64,000 nucleotides of DNA from Devosia psychrophila. GTDB taxonomy: Bacteria; Pseudomonadota; Alphaproteobacteria; Rhizobiales; Devosiaceae. This document shows, piece after piece, positions 1-10,714 of the stretch. The notes beneath the pieces were generated by a model. That model had not been told where the DNA came from. It made no database searches and saw nothing but the letters and a program-made list of their open reading frames with translations. How positions within the stretch are numbered: position 1 is the stretch's first letter; each line of letters starts with the position of its first letter. The DNA lies in NCBI RefSeq assembly GCF_000971275.1, contig NZ_LAPV01000159.1, forward strand, positions 1 through 64,000. The letters run 5' to 3'. The position numbers and the translations under genes were made by a program.

Positions 1-20
1 TTGTGGGATATTTACCCGTC

Positions 21-113
21 GCACCCCTCCCCCCTGGGGCACAGTGGGTGCATTGTGCGCCAACCTACCCCCACCCGACCCCTTCGGGGCCACCCTCCCC
101 ACAAGGGTGAGGG
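21..113. repeat. Dispersed C-rich palindromic repeat (family B)
   Basis: Imperfect inverted repeats of the CCCTCCCC/GGGGAGGG kind with the pyrimidine run found in other gaps of this window (14.7, 17.0, 23.1 and 25.9 kb). It includes a hairpin GACCCC-TTC-GGGG. The first 268 bases hold only this and the repeat at 184-208; the short ORFs across them look like noise. Confidence 0.55.
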
Positions 114-183
114 ATGAGAAAGAACTCTGACCGTTGGTCTGGCGCCTCCCTCCCCTGAATGGGCTTCGAGCCATCCCGAAGGG

Positions 184-208
184 CAAATCGCTCCAGTGGA
201 GCGATTTG
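184..208. repeat. Dispersed AAATCGCTCC palindrome (family A, copy 1)
   Basis: A perfect palindrome with 12-bp arms (CAAATCGCTCCA) around one base. Related copies lie at 5575, 19119, 20493 and 36639. The flanks also resemble the other copies (CCATTCG and CTTCTCGCC pieces), so the repeated unit is probably about 70 bp. Confidence 0.7.
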
Positions 209-268
209 AGGCGAGAAGGATTGAGGGTGGGGTGATGGGAGCCACGATGTGTGTGTCGACTGCGCTCG

Positions 269-904
269 TCAGCCCAAGATATCCTTCGACTGCACCCGTC
301 CAACACCTGCTTCCGCCATAGCCGCCCATGCTTTTGCGAGACTGCCGCCGTTGTCGATTGCCCTTGTGGCGTCTTCGACGACTGTCACCTCGAAGCCGGC
401 GGCGGCGGCGTCGATGGCGGTCCAGCCGACGCAGAAGTCGGTGGCGAGGCCGACGATGTAGAGCCGGCCGACGTCGCGTTCGTTGAGGTAGCCGGCAAGG
501 CCGGTCGGGGTGTGGCGGTCGGCCTCCTGGAAGCCGGAGTAGCTGTCGATTTCGCGATTGTAGCCCTTGCGGATGACCAGCTGGCCGTGCGGGATATCAA
601 GGTCCGCCGAAATCTCGGCGCCGTGGCTGTCCCAGATGCAGTGGTCGGGCCACAATACCTGCGGGCCATAACTGAGCTCGATCATCTCGAAGGCTTGGCG
701 CCCGTCATGCTGGCTGGCGAATGAGATGTGATCGGCCGGGTGCCAATCCTGGGTGAAGACCACATGGGCGAATTTGCGCGCGAGCGTGTTGATCAGCGGC
801 ACAATCTCGTCGCCGCCGGCCACCGCGAGGCTACCGCCGGGCAGGAAATCATATTGCACATCGACGACGACCAGCAGGTCATTGGGTTGGATCTCGATGG
901 TCAT
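269..904 (-). CDS. pncA: Nicotinamidase (bifunctional nicotinamidase/pyrazinamidase)
   Basis: Cytoplasmic amidohydrolase that converts nicotinamide to nicotinate for NAD salvage. The 211-residue protein has the complete family signature: catalytic triad Asp15, Lys113 and Cys158 (in ATDFCVG), and metal ligands Asp53, His55 and His59 (QDWHPADH). The ATG at 904 is chosen because it overlaps the stop codon of the upstream pabB-pabC gene (ATGA), which implies translational coupling. The in-frame start 14 codons earlier lies inside the upstream coding sequence. Pairing with a folate gene is not functionally obvious. Assignment is secure. Confidence 0.93.
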   Translation of the reverse strand: MTIEIQPNDLLVVVDVQYDFLPGGSLAVAGGDEIVPLINTLARKFAHVVFTQDWHPADHISFASQHDGRQAFEMIELSYGPQVLWPDHCIWDSHGAEISADLDIPHGQLVIRKGYNREIDSYSGFQEADRHTPTGLAGYLNERDVGRLYIVGLATDFCVGWTAIDAAAAGFEVTVVEDATRAIDNGGSLAKAWAAMAEAGVGRVQSKDILG

Positions 905-2736
905 TCTGGTGTCTCCGGGGCTTTGGGTGTCGCTTCTCTGATCCACTCGGCCCGCATCAGGCCGCGGACTGAATTGCCGAGCCAGATTGCATCGGACCGC
1001 TCCAGATCGTCTAGCGTCAAAAGCTGCTCGCTGGCTTTGCCGGTGGCGAGTAGCTCGGCGCGCAGCGTGCCGGGGAGTAGGCCGGAGGACAGGGGTGGCG
1101 TGAGCAGTGTGCCATCGCTTTGAACAAAGAGGTTGGTGATCGAGCCCTCGGTCAGCTCGCCACGTTCGTTGAGGAACACCACTTCATCAACGCTGAGGGC
1201 GGCGTGGGCGTGCTGGCGCGGCTCGTCGTAGAAAGCGCGGTTGGTGGTCTTGTGCATCAGCCAGAGGCTTTGGGAATTAAGCCGTCCGGGCGCGATGGCA
1301 AAGCGGAAAGTGGCTGGATTGGGCGGCAGCGGTACGGCCGTTACGGCGTGACCGGACACGTCGAGCATCAGGCGGACGCGCATGCGGGGTTCGGGGAAGG
1401 GTTGCGCCTGGAGTAGGGCCAGGATCGCCGCGCGGTCGAAGGGCAGGGCGAAGTACGCAGCCGATGCTGCCATGCGGTCGAGGTGGCGGTCGAGCAGGGT
1501 GTAGCCCCCCTCGATCTGCCAGAGCAGGGTTTCGATCAGGGTGACTGGCTGCGCTGGCTCGGTAAAAAATGCCATCTTGAGCAGGGCCTCGCGGTATTCA
1601 TCCTCGACGACGCTATCGGCGACTATGCCACCGCCGATGCCGATTTCGCCCCTGCCGGCATTGTCGATAACGGCGGTGCGGATGGCGACGTTGAGGGTGA
1701 GGTCGCCGTTGGGGGCGAAGTGGCCGATGGAGCCGGTGTAGAGGCCGCGCGGGCCACCTTCGATCTCGCGGATGATTTCCATGGCGCGCAGTTTGGGGGC
1801 GCCGGTAATCGAGCCGCAGGGAAAGAGATTGGCCAGCACCTTCGAAGTTGTCACTTCAGGCCGGCGGTGGGCGGTAATGCCCGAGGTCATGGTGTGGAGC
1901 GTCGCGTAAGTTTCGACGGTAAACAGGTCGGTGACCTTGACCGAGCCGATTTCGGCAATGCGGCCCAGGTCGTTGCGCAGCAGGTCGACGATCATCAGGT
2001 TTTCGGCGCGGTTCTTTTCATCGGCTGCGAGAACGAGGCGACCTGCTTCGTCCTCGGCCACTGTGCGACCGCGTTTCAGGGTGCCCTTCATCGGGCGAGC
2101 AGAGAGGGCGCCAGCGCGGCTGGAAACGAACAGTTCGGGCGAACGGGAGAGGATCCACTGCTCGCCGGTGTTGATCAGCGCGCCATAGGCGACGGCCTGC
2201 TTGCGCACCAGTTCGCGATATAGCGCCACCGGATCGCCCTCGAGGCGGAAATCGGCCTTGAAGGTGAGGTTGACCTGATAGGTATCACCGGCGGCGATCA
2301 GGTCTTTTACCCGGTCGAAGGCGGTTGCATAGCGCGCCTCGTCCCAGCGCGGGGTGATGTCGAACGCGGCGCCTGTGGCATTGCCAGCGATGGCGGCAAG
2401 CCGCTGATCGACCTCGGCGGCGGTCAGGCGTTCGGGGGCTTCATAAAGCCCGAGCCAGAGCAGCGGCGCGTCGTCGGGCAGGTATGGCGCCAGTCGCTCT
2501 TCGAAAGCAAAGCCGGCCTCGTAGGCCAGATAGCCGGCTGCATGCAGGCCAGCAGCGTTTGCCGCTTCGAGCTGGCGCAGTGCGGTCTTGATTTCAGCGC
2601 GATTGCGCGCAACAAGCTGCTGCCTTGGCGCGGTGAACCACAGGTTCTCGCCATGCGGATCGAGCGTATCGTGAAGCAGGACGGTGCCGGGGGTGAACAT
2701 GGCCGCTGTTCTAGGCAGTTTTATCGGCTTCGTCAC
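901..2736 (-). CDS. pabB: Fused aminodeoxychorismate synthase component I / aminodeoxychorismate lyase
   Basis: A 611-residue two-domain enzyme for p-aminobenzoate, and so folate, synthesis. Residues about 1-395 form the chorismate-binding PabB domain ([37 protein letters not shown]). Residues about 405-605 form a PabC-like fold IV PLP-enzyme domain ([14 protein letters not shown]). The fusion puts synthesis and lyase steps on one chain; a separate PabA glutaminase would be needed and is not in this window. The longest frame starts at GTG 2736; the ATG at 2700 (MFTPGTV) is also possible. It is translationally coupled to pncA downstream. Confidence 0.92.
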   Translation of the reverse strand: MTKPIKLPRTAAMFTPGTVLLHDTLDPHGENLWFTAPRQQLVARNRAEIKTALRQLEAANAAGLHAAGYLAYEAGFAFEERLAPYLPDDAPLLWLGLYEAPERLTAAEVDQRLAAIAGNATGAAFDITPRWDEARYATAFDRVKDLIAAGDTYQVNLTFKADFRLEGDPVALYRELVRKQAVAYGALINTGEQWILSRSPELFVSSRAGALSARPMKGTLKRGRTVAEDEAGRLVLAADEKNRAENLMIVDLLRNDLGRIAEIGSVKVTDLFTVETYATLHTMTSGITAHRRPEVTTSKVLANLFPCGSITGAPKLRAMEIIREIEGGPRGLYTGSIGHFAPNGDLTLNVAIRTAVIDNAGRGEIGIGGGIVADSVVEDEYREALLKMAFFTEPAQPVTLIETLLWQIEGGYTLLDRHLDRMAASAAYFALPFDRAAILALLQAQPFPEPRMRVRLMLDVSGHAVTAVPLPPNPATFRFAIAPGRLNSQSLWLMHKTTNRAFYDEPRQHAHAALSVDEVVFLNERGELTEGSITNLFVQSDGTLLTPPLSSGLLPGTLRAELLATGKASEQLLTLDDLERSDAIWLGNSVRGLMRAEWIREATPKAPETPE

Positions 2737-2780
2737 GGGTCAGGCTGGCTTGGGAAGCTGGCAAATCTATCGACACGGCG

Positions 2781-2810
2781 CTTGAAGGGCTTGGGCCACC
2801 CCCCTATATA
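2781..2810 (+). promoter_or_regulatory. Heat-shock (RpoH-type) promoter of dnaK
   Basis: CTTGAA at 2781-2786 and CCCTATATA at 2802-2810, about 16 bp apart, closely fit the alphaproteobacterial sigma-32 pattern (CTTG, about 17 bases, CYTATNT). It lies about 120 bp before dnaK in a gap with no other gene. Confidence 0.8.
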
Positions 2811-2927
2811 CGCCGCAGGCCCAGAGATGGGCACATTCACGTTGCAAAGGAACCCGGCCCTTGCGGCCAAGGGACTGCCTCGCAAGAGGGGTTTCACAAT
2901 GGGTTTGCTGAAAGAGAGGCTAGTTTA

Positions 2928-4841
<1,914 letters not shown>

Positions 4842-4860
4842 GTCTTATGCGAATGGATTG

Positions 4861-4893
4861 AAGGGTCCGGCGCAAGCCGGACCCTTTTCGTTT
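4861..4893 (+). terminator. Rho-independent terminator of dnaK
   Basis: Perfect 11-bp stem (AAGGGTCCGGC) closed by a GCAA tetraloop and followed by TTCGTTT, 20 bp after the dnaK stop codon. Confidence 0.92.
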
Positions 4894-4967
4894 ATGCTGT
4901 AAACCACGACCGGAGCTGACTGCGCCATTCCATTGGCTATTTGGCGCCGTATCGCTTAGGATAGCGA

Positions 4968-5429
4968 ATGAACATTCCAGACCCCCAAACCTTCACCGAC
5001 CCAATAAAACTGCGCAAGCTGATGGCTAACGCCGTTCGCCTTGGCTATATCGACCTCGCCTTTGGCTGCCAGATGCGCATTGCCGAACTGGCTGGCGCTG
5101 CTTATAGCGAAGCCATCGACCGCGCATTCTTCACCGGCCTCGTCGCCGCAGAGGAATTCCGCACTGCCGATAACGGCCGCTCCACCAAGCTGATCAATAT
5201 CCGTGCCCGCCACAAGAAGTTCGGCGCGATCCGCGTGCTCACCGATCTGGTGATGGCACCGGACGTCAGCGACGGCTTTGCCAAGCTGGTCGAACACAAG
5301 CGTAGCGACCTGACCGCTGAGGCCATCGTGCTCAACCACGAAGACCAGTTCAGCGTCGATGCGGTCAATGCCGCACGCAAGAAGCTGATGGACAATAATG
5401 TGAACCTCGGCGAGACGGCGGAAGCCTAA
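4968..5429 (+). CDS. Hypothetical protein, 153 residues
   Basis: I do not recognise a family. The product is soluble, with no signal peptide or membrane segment, and looks mostly helical: a helical N-terminal half, a basic middle (residues about 70-85, NIRARHKKFG), and an acidic-polar C-terminus. The ATG at 4968 has an AGGATAG stretch just upstream. Codon use looks like that of neighbouring core genes. It sits between the dnaK terminator and its own terminator at 5455, so it forms an isolated transcription unit between the two chaperone genes. A stress-related role would be a guess. Confidence 0.75.
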   Translation: MNIPDPQTFTDPIKLRKLMANAVRLGYIDLAFGCQMRIAELAGAAYSEAIDRAFFTGLVAAEEFRTADNGRSTKLINIRARHKKFGAIRVLTDLVMAPDVSDGFAKLVEHKRSDLTAEAIVLNHEDQFSVDAVNAARKKLMDNNVNLGETAEA

Positions 5430-5454
5430 GCTTCGCTGCTACGCCATAGACCGG

Positions 5455-5487
5455 CACTCTCGAGCTTGCTCGAGGGTGTTTTGTTTT
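5455..5487 (+). terminator. Rho-independent terminator
   Basis: Ten-base-pair stem (CACTCTCGAG, loop CTTG, CTCGAGGGTG, one G-U pair) followed by TTTTGTTTT. It ends the hypothetical gene at 4968-5429. Confidence 0.88.
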
Positions 5488-5574
5488 GTGCTGCAAACGG
5501 CCGTGCTAAAAGAATTCTATGGATGTGACGCTGTCCTGCCATTCGACCGTAGGTCTCATGGTCTTCTTGGTTTC

Positions 5575-5595
5575 AAAGGCTCCGCTGGAGCCTTT
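5575..5595. repeat. Family A-like palindrome (diverged copy)
   Basis: AAAGGCTCC-GCT-GGAGCCTTT palindrome preceded by CCATTCG, TAGGTCTC and CTTGG blocks in the same order as the other family A copies. Confidence 0.5.
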
Positions 5596-5622
5596 CATCC
5601 GCTTGCGCGGAACACCTTGAAG

Positions 5623-5638
5623 CGTTTCACGTGAATCC
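5623..5638. other. parS-like site with GANTC half
   Basis: Reads cGTTTCACGTGAATCc. The other strand reads GATTCACGTGAAAC, one base from the canonical parS core GTTTCACGTGAAAC. The changed base creates GATTC, a CcrM (GANTC) methylation motif. It lies in the gap before the esterase-like gene. Confidence 0.6.
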
Positions 5639-5725
5639 GTGTGCCGCGAAATGGGCTTATTCACGCCCAAGTGCGGTCCGCATTATCCAGTCAAAGCTCA
5701 GCTCACAAAATTGCGAGGCCTGCTG

Positions 5726-6796
5726 ATGTCCGATTCTGGCCAGGATCATTCCAATTCACTTCCACCATCCGACTCCATCGGCCGCCTAGCCGAGTTGATC
5801 AGCGGCGATCCGATGGGCCGGATCGATGCCGACATGAAGCATGTGCTGGATCGCCTGACCGAGCTCGGCGCCCGCTCGTTGGAGCATCTTTCACCTCAGC
5901 AGGCCCGACAGCAGCCGCAGGTCGGCGAGGCCGTTGCCGCCATTCTCGGCCAACAAAGCCGCGAATGGCCCAATGACGGCGTCACGGCGGAAGACAGCGC
6001 TATCCTCGGCGCAGCAGCCGAATCACAACTACCGGCTCGGATCTATCGTCCGGCCGGACTGCTCAGCCGGCTCAATCCGATGGTGCTGTATTTCCATGGT
6101 GGCGGTTTCGTCACCGGCGACCTCGACAGCCACGACGCATCGGCACGGGCCATTGCACGGCGCACCGGAGCAATCGTGGTCTCTGTCGCCTATCGCCTCG
6201 CCCCGGAGCATAAATTCCCGGCCGCACACGACGATGCCGTTGCCGCCTGGCGCTGGCTGATCAATGCAGCCAATGATCTCGCTGGTGACCCCAAGCGCCT
6301 GGCGGTGGCCGGTGAGGATGCGGGCGGCAACCTGGCGTTGCATGTTTCACTGACGGCGCGCGACCGGGGCCAGACCCAGCCGGTGCATCAACTGCTGATC
6401 CACCCGATTGCCGGCGGTGATCTGGCGACGCCGTCGTATGGCGAAATGCTGCGGGCTCGGCCAATAGGCCTGCCAGCGATGCGTTGGCATTATCGGCACC
6501 TGCTCGACGATCAGGACGGGCTCAAGGATAGCCGCATCGATTTCGTTGGGCGCGACGATCTCGCCGGATTGGCTCCGGTCACGCTGATCCAGGCAGGCCT
6601 CGATCCGCTGCGTTCCGAGGGCGAGACCCTCGCCGTTGCGCTGGAACGCGCGGGTGTTGCGGTCAGTAGCTGGACCTATGAAGGCGTGACGCAGGGTTTT
6701 TTCGGCCTCGGTCTTGTCGTGACCAAGGCGCTGTTCGCCCAGTCCGACGCGGCCGATGCCTTGAGCAAGGCCTTTGCACCAAGCCGTCGGGGCTAG
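5726..6796 (+). CDS. Alpha/beta-hydrolase (HSL/acetyl-esterase fold) lacking catalytic Ser and His
   Basis: A 356-residue protein with the hormone-sensitive-lipase-type fold. The oxyanion motif HGGGF is at 124-128 and the family stretch AYRLAPEHKFPAA near 155-167. The nucleophile elbow, normally GDSAGG, reads GEDAGG (196-201), with Asp198 in place of the catalytic Ser. The usual catalytic His reads Gln323 (GVTQGFFG). Only the acid Asp293 (GLDPLR) remains. The hydrolase is therefore probably inactive, or uses different chemistry. Start 5726 is chosen for a GAGG site 7 bases upstream; an in-frame GTG lies at 5639. The N-terminal ~100 residues are helical. It precedes dnaJ on the same strand. 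Confidence 0.85.
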   Translation: MSDSGQDHSNSLPPSDSIGRLAELISGDPMGRIDADMKHVLDRLTELGARSLEHLSPQQARQQPQVGEAVAAILGQQSREWPNDGVTAEDSAILGAAAESQLPARIYRPAGLLSRLNPMVLYFHGGGFVTGDLDSHDASARAIARRTGAIVVSVAYRLAPEHKFPAAHDDAVAAWRWLINAANDLAGDPKRLAVAGEDAGGNLALHVSLTARDRGQTQPVHQLLIHPIAGGDLATPSYGEMLRARPIGLPAMRWHYRHLLDDQDGLKDSRIDFVGRDDLAGLAPVTLIQAGLDPLRSEGETLAVALERAGVAVSSWTYEGVTQGFFGLGLVVTKALFAQSDAADALSKAFAPSRRG

Positions 6797-6830
6797 GCTC
6801 GATCGGAAATCACCGATGTTGAAGCTCCGG

Positions 6831-6851
6831 CCCGCTCTTGCTATGAGCGGG
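6831..6851 (+). terminator. Hairpin after the esterase-like gene
   Basis: Seven-base stem CCCGCTC/GAGCGGG with loop TTGCTAT, 35 bp after the stop codon. There is no clear T-run, so termination is uncertain. Confidence 0.4.
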
Positions 6852-6880
6852 TATTGGCTCTGCCATCTCGACCCCAGCCC

Positions 6881-6912
6881 CTTGTGGTGCGCGGGGTCGA
6901 TTGCCATCTAGG
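6881..6912 (+). promoter_or_regulatory. Possible RpoH-type promoter of dnaJ
   Basis: CTTGTG at 6881 and CCATCTAGG at 6904, spaced 17 bp, loosely fit the alphaproteobacterial sigma-32 pattern. The match is much weaker than at dnaK, and the -35 lies in the loop of a TCGACCCC/GGGGTCGA inverted repeat. Confidence 0.3.
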
Positions 6913-6981
6913 GGTGGCTCGGGGCTTAAAGATTTGACAGGGCGCGCCTGACGCGACCGGTCGTATTTGGAGACGTTGTTC

Positions 6982-8124
6982 TTGTCCAAACGGGATTTCT
7001 ACGAGGTGCTCGGCGTCCAGAAGGGTGCTGACGATGCTGCGCTCAAGAGCGCCTATCGCAAGCTTGCCATGCAGCATCACCCCGACCGCAATCCCGGCAA
7101 TTCCGAATCCGAGGCCAAATTCAAGGAATTGAGCGAGGCCTATGACACGCTCAAGGACGGCCAGAAGCGGGCTGCCTATGACCGGTTCGGCCACGCCGCG
7201 TTTGAAAATGGCGCGCGCGGGCCTGCCGGCAGCGGCTTCGGCAATGACTTCAACTCATCGATGTCCGATATTTTCGATGACATCTTTGGCGACTTCATGG
7301 GCGGCAACGGCGGTGGCCGTCGTAGTGGTGGCGGCGCTGCCAAGCTGCGCGGCGCCGACCTGCGCTATAATCTTGAAATCAGCCTTGAGGAAAGCTTCGA
7401 GGGCAGCACCGTCGAGATCGACGTGCCCACTCTCGTTGGCTGCACCACCTGCGATGGCTCGGGCGCCAAGCCGGGCACCGGCACCCATACCTGCCGCCAG
7501 TGCAATGGCCATGGCAAGGTCCGCGCCGCGCAGGGCTTCTTCACCATCGAGCGCACCTGCCCGGTTTGTCAGGGCCGCGGCCAGATGATGGATTCGCCCT
7601 GCACCGATTGCGCCGGCCAAGGCCGCCGCCAGGAAAACCGCAAGCTGTCCGTCGATATTCCGAAGGGCATCGAGGACGGTACCCGCATTCGGCTTGCCAA
7701 CGAGGGCGAAGCGGGCTTGCGCGGTGGTCCGCCGGGCGATCTCTACATCTTCATATCGCTGCGCCCGCATGACCTGTTCCAGCGCGATGGGGCGGACCTA
7801 TATGCGCGCGTACCGATCGCCATGACCACGGCGGCGCTCGGCGGCGAATTCGAAGTGCCGACGCTCGATAGCGCCCGCGCCAAGGTGAAGGTTGCTGCCG
7901 GCACCCAGCCAGGCCAGCGCGTCCGGCTCAAGGGCAAGGGCATGCCCGTGCTGCGCAGCAAGGATGTCGGCGATATGTATGTTCAGCTCGACATCGAGAC
8001 GCCGCAGGCACTGAGCCGCAAGCAGCGCGAATTGCTGGAAGAGTTCGCCAAGCTCGAGACCCAGGAAAACAGCCCGACGTCAGGCGGTTTTTTCGACAAA
8101 CTCAAGAAGATGTTCGAGGCTTAG
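6982..8124 (+). CDS. dnaJ: Co-chaperone DnaJ (Hsp40)
   Basis: Partner of DnaK that stimulates its ATPase and delivers substrates. The 380-residue protein has the type I layout: J domain 1-70 with HPD at 33-35, a Gly/Phe-rich stretch to about 120, a zinc-binding domain with four CxxCxGxG repeats ([32 protein letters not shown]), then C-terminal substrate-binding domains. The TTG at 6982 is taken as start because GGAG lies nine bases upstream and it gives the family's usual [12 protein letters not shown] beginning; an upstream in-frame TTG at 6967 would overlap that ribosome site. Confidence 0.96.
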   Translation: MSKRDFYEVLGVQKGADDAALKSAYRKLAMQHHPDRNPGNSESEAKFKELSEAYDTLKDGQKRAAYDRFGHAAFENGARGPAGSGFGNDFNSSMSDIFDDIFGDFMGGNGGGRRSGGGAAKLRGADLRYNLEISLEESFEGSTVEIDVPTLVGCTTCDGSGAKPGTGTHTCRQCNGHGKVRAAQGFFTIERTCPVCQGRGQMMDSPCTDCAGQGRRQENRKLSVDIPKGIEDGTRIRLANEGEAGLRGGPPGDLYIFISLRPHDLFQRDGADLYARVPIAMTTAALGGEFEVPTLDSARAKVKVAAGTQPGQRVRLKGKGMPVLRSKDVGDMYVQLDIETPQALSRKQRELLEEFAKLETQENSPTSGGFFDKLKKMFEA

Positions 8125-8218
8125 AACCGTAGAAATCAACCCGGTGGGGCGATTTTAGGTTCAGGGCCAAGATGGCTCGACCCGAGTGGCGCGAGAATAC
8201 AGGCGGTAAAGGCTCATT

Positions 8219-9073
8219 ATGATCGAGATCGCCATGGCATTCGATGACGCATTCTGGGCGCCGACCTATGCCACAATGCGCTCGATCTGCCTGACGACGC
8301 ATCATCCGGGGCAGCTGCGGTTTCATCTGATGCATCGGGCGCTGACGCCCGAGCATATGGCTGCTATCGCCAGCATCGGGCGGGACTACGGCGCGACCAT
8401 CAATTTCATCGACATCGACGCATTGAATATTCTTGAAGGCCGCATCGCCGCATTTCCGCGCATCAGGCTGCGGCGGCTGAACCCGATCGTTTATGCCAGG
8501 CTATTCCTGGGCGATCTGCTGGACCCAGAAATTGCGCGGGTGCTGTATCTCGACAGTGATCTGTTCATCCGCAGCCCGCTCGATCCACTCTACTTCATGG
8601 AGATGGGCGGCTATGCCGTCGCCGCCGTATTACAGCCAGACCGCATGCATGTGATTGCCGGCAAGGACCTGCGCGCGCGCAAGGCCTTTTCCATGGCTGA
8701 GCCCTATTTCAATGCGGGCGTCATGCTGATCGACATGGTTCAATACCGGCAGATGGACTTTGCCGCAGGGCTTGCGGGCCTGCATGCCTCGGAACTTGCC
8801 CAATTCTACTATGATCAGGACATGATCAATTTCTGCTTCCGCGGCAGGATTCTCGAACTCGATATGCGCTGGAACCTGCAAAACCCGGAGCCGGCGCACG
8901 AGGTGCTGAACCCTTCCATCGTGCATTACTCGGCCAATCCCAAGCCGTGGTTCGTCTGGTCGCGCGTCGCCTTCAAGCGCACCTATCGGCACCTGATGAC
9001 CAACCAATATTATTACCAGTACCGGCGCGAGCGGTTGGTTCGAATGGTCAGGCGCTGCTTGCGACTGGGCTGA
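8219..9073 (+). CDS. Glycosyltransferase family 8 protein
   Basis: A 284-residue retaining sugar transferase of the GT8 type (GT-A fold), as in lipopolysaccharide glucosyl- or galactosyltransferases. The metal/nucleotide-sugar DxD motif is Asp112-Ser-Asp114 (YLDSDLF). The acceptor-side block FNAGVMLID lies near residue 163, and the C-terminal HYSANPKPW carries the conserved HxxxxKPW element. No membrane segment is visible, so it probably acts at the cytoplasmic face of the membrane on a surface glycan. The sugar and acceptor cannot be read from sequence. Its last 26 bases overlap the 3' end of a small opposite-strand gene. Confidence 0.9.
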   Translation: MIEIAMAFDDAFWAPTYATMRSICLTTHHPGQLRFHLMHRALTPEHMAAIASIGRDYGATINFIDIDALNILEGRIAAFPRIRLRRLNPIVYARLFLGDLLDPEIARVLYLDSDLFIRSPLDPLYFMEMGGYAVAAVLQPDRMHVIAGKDLRARKAFSMAEPYFNAGVMLIDMVQYRQMDFAAGLAGLHASELAQFYYDQDMINFCFRGRILELDMRWNLQNPEPAHEVLNPSIVHYSANPKPWFVWSRVAFKRTYRHLMTNQYYYQYRRERLVRMVRRCLRLG

Positions 9074-9269
9074 GTTCGCTCTCGTCAAGTTCGCGCGCCA
9101 GGGCCGTCAGCGCTGTGCGAGCGGCGGTCTCGGCATCGGCCAAGGCCGTGCCAAACGGCACCTCAAGTCCCAGCCGTCGCGTCGGATCGTCCGACCAGAT
9201 CAGCGACACATAAGACTTACGGCCCTGCAGGTCGTGGTTGAGATGGGTAACGATCAGTTTCGATGCCAT
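9048..9269 (-). CDS. Small hypothetical protein, 73 residues
   Basis: Small soluble protein with no family I recognise. The N-terminal half is beta-like (KLIVTHLNHD, YVSLIWSDDP) and the C-terminal half is a helix rich in Ala and Glu. ATG 9269 has an AAGGA site about seven bases upstream, which supports translation; a much longer in-frame extension upstream is antisense to the FMN reductase gene and is not credible. It converges on and overlaps the glycosyltransferase gene by 26 bp. Confidence 0.65.
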   Translation of the reverse strand: MASKLIVTHLNHDLQGRKSYVSLIWSDDPTRRLGLEVPFGTALADAETAARTALTALARELDESELSPVASSA

Positions 9270-9387
9270 GGCTTGGTCCTTATTGTCCGACAAGGATAGG
9301 GACACGCTCCACAGCGGGCAAGCATCGGCGTATGTCTTGCGAACGTCGCTACGGCGTGCGCAAGTGCTTGACCACAGGGACTGATGC

Positions 9388-9933
9388 ATGACCACCGCGC
9401 TGACACTTTCCGGCTCGATCCGCCAGGGATCGTATAATCGGCTGCTGCAGCAGCATGTCGGCCGCAAGCTGGAAGAAACAGGCGTTACTGTCAACGCCAT
9501 TGAGCTGGGCGATTTTGCCATGCCGATCTTCAACGAGGATCTGGAGCCTGACGAAGTGCCGGAAGCTGCCGCGCAGCTCGCGGCGCTTTGGCGCAGCCAT
9601 GACATCATCTTCATCGCCAGCCCGGAATATAATGGCGGCGTGCCGCCGCTGTTGGTCAACACCATCACCTGGCTCAGCCGGCAAAAGCCCAGCGTGTTCC
9701 GCCATGCGGTATTCGGCATCGGCGGGGTCAGCTCCGGCAAATATGGCACGATCTTTTCGCTGAGCCATCTGCGGGATTCGCTGAGCAAGGTCGGGGCACT
9801 GGTGGTGCCGACGCTGTTGGGAATAGGCCCGGCCGAGGAGGTTCTCGATGAGCGAGGCAATCCAACCGAGCCTGCCATTATCCGCAAGGTCGAGCAGATC
9901 GTGCATGAACTGACCCATTTCAGCCGGGGGTGA
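9388..9933 (+). CDS. NADPH-dependent FMN reductase / quinone reductase
   Basis: A 181-residue flavodoxin-like reductase of the FMN_red family (chromate/quinone reductase type). The FMN phosphate loop is SGSIRQGSYNR at residues 8-18, and the flavin-contacting SPEYNGGVPP lies near residue 75. It probably reduces quinones or flavins with NAD(P)H in the cytoplasm, a defence against redox cycling; the true substrate is unknown. A second ATG four bases upstream (9384) is out of frame. It stands alone between a convergent small gene and pyrF. Confidence 0.88.
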   Translation: MTTALTLSGSIRQGSYNRLLQQHVGRKLEETGVTVNAIELGDFAMPIFNEDLEPDEVPEAAAQLAALWRSHDIIFIASPEYNGGVPPLLVNTITWLSRQKPSVFRHAVFGIGGVSSGKYGTIFSLSHLRDSLSKVGALVVPTLLGIGPAEEVLDERGNPTEPAIIRKVEQIVHELTHFSRG

Positions 9934-10015
9934 CCAGCCTCGTCGGCCTGCTCCGCTTGCGACGATGCGTGATTTGCTCTAGTCCCAAGCCAATAACCAC
10001 ATCGGAGGAAGACTC

Positions 10016-10714
10016 ATGGCTGGCCAATTGATCGTGGGCCTCGACGTTTCGACGCGCGCACGCGCCGAGGAAATCGTGGCTTTGCTGGGCGATAGCGTCG
10101 ACTTCTACAAGATCGGCTACCAGTGCTTTTATGGCGCCGACGGGCTGGCGCTGGGCAAGGCGCTGCTCGCGGCCGGCAAGAAAGTGTTCTTCGACCTCAA
10201 GCTGCTCGATATCGACAATACGGTCGAAAAGGGCGTCGCGGCCTTTGCCGAAACCGGCGCGACCATGCTGACGGTGCATGCCTATCCCAAGACCATGCGC
10301 GCCGCTGCCAAGGCCGCGGCGGGTTCCGGTCTCTGCATATTGGGCGTTACGGTTCTCACCTCGATGGACGATGCCGACGTCAAGGAAGCGGGCTATGAGC
10401 GCGACGCAGCCGGGCTGGTGGCGCTACGGGCCCAGCAGGCGCGCGATGCCGGCATCGGCGGCGTGGTGGCCTCGCCGCTGGAAGCCGAAATGGTCCGCAC
10501 CATCATCGGCCCGCACATGGCCATCGTGACGCCGGGCATCCGTCTGGCGGGCAGCCCGGCCGGCGACCAGAAGCGCGTCATGGGCCCGGCTGAAGCCCTG
10601 GCCCTGGGCGCCAGCCATCTCGTGGTGGCCCGCCCGATCATCGAAGCGGCCGATCCCGCCGCTGCGGCTCGGGCCATCCTTGATGACATGAACCGCGGCA
10701 CGAGGCTCGCATGA
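10016..10714 (+). CDS. pyrF: Orotidine 5'-phosphate decarboxylase
   Basis: Last step of UMP synthesis: decarboxylates OMP. The 232-residue TIM barrel has the catalytic block [13 protein letters not shown] (Asp-x-Lys-x-x-Asp) near residues 58-70, and the phosphate-binding TPGIRL and VVARPI elements near the C-terminus. GGAGGA precedes ATG 10016. The stop codon overlaps the start of the following isomerase gene (ATGA), so the two are co-transcribed. Confidence 0.97.
   Translation: MAGQLIVGLDVSTRARAEEIVALLGDSVDFYKIGYQCFYGADGLALGKALLAAGKKVFFDLKLLDIDNTVEKGVAAFAETGATMLTVHAYPKTMRAAAKAAAGSGLCILGVTVLTSMDDADVKEAGYERDAAGLVALRAQQARDAGIGGVVASPLEAEMVRTIIGPHMAIVTPGIRLAGSPAGDQKRVMGPAEALALGASHLVVARPIIEAADPAAAARAILDDMNRGTRLA

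Noticed and set aside
12-329. 105-residue minus-strand frame at the left edge
   Set aside because: It runs through palindromic repeats, overlaps the end of pncA, and has no ribosome site or sensible composition.
9048-9887. 279-codon form of the small gene at 9048-9269
   Set aside because: The N-terminal 206 codons are antisense to the FMN reductase gene; only the last 73 codons have a ribosome site and plausible composition.
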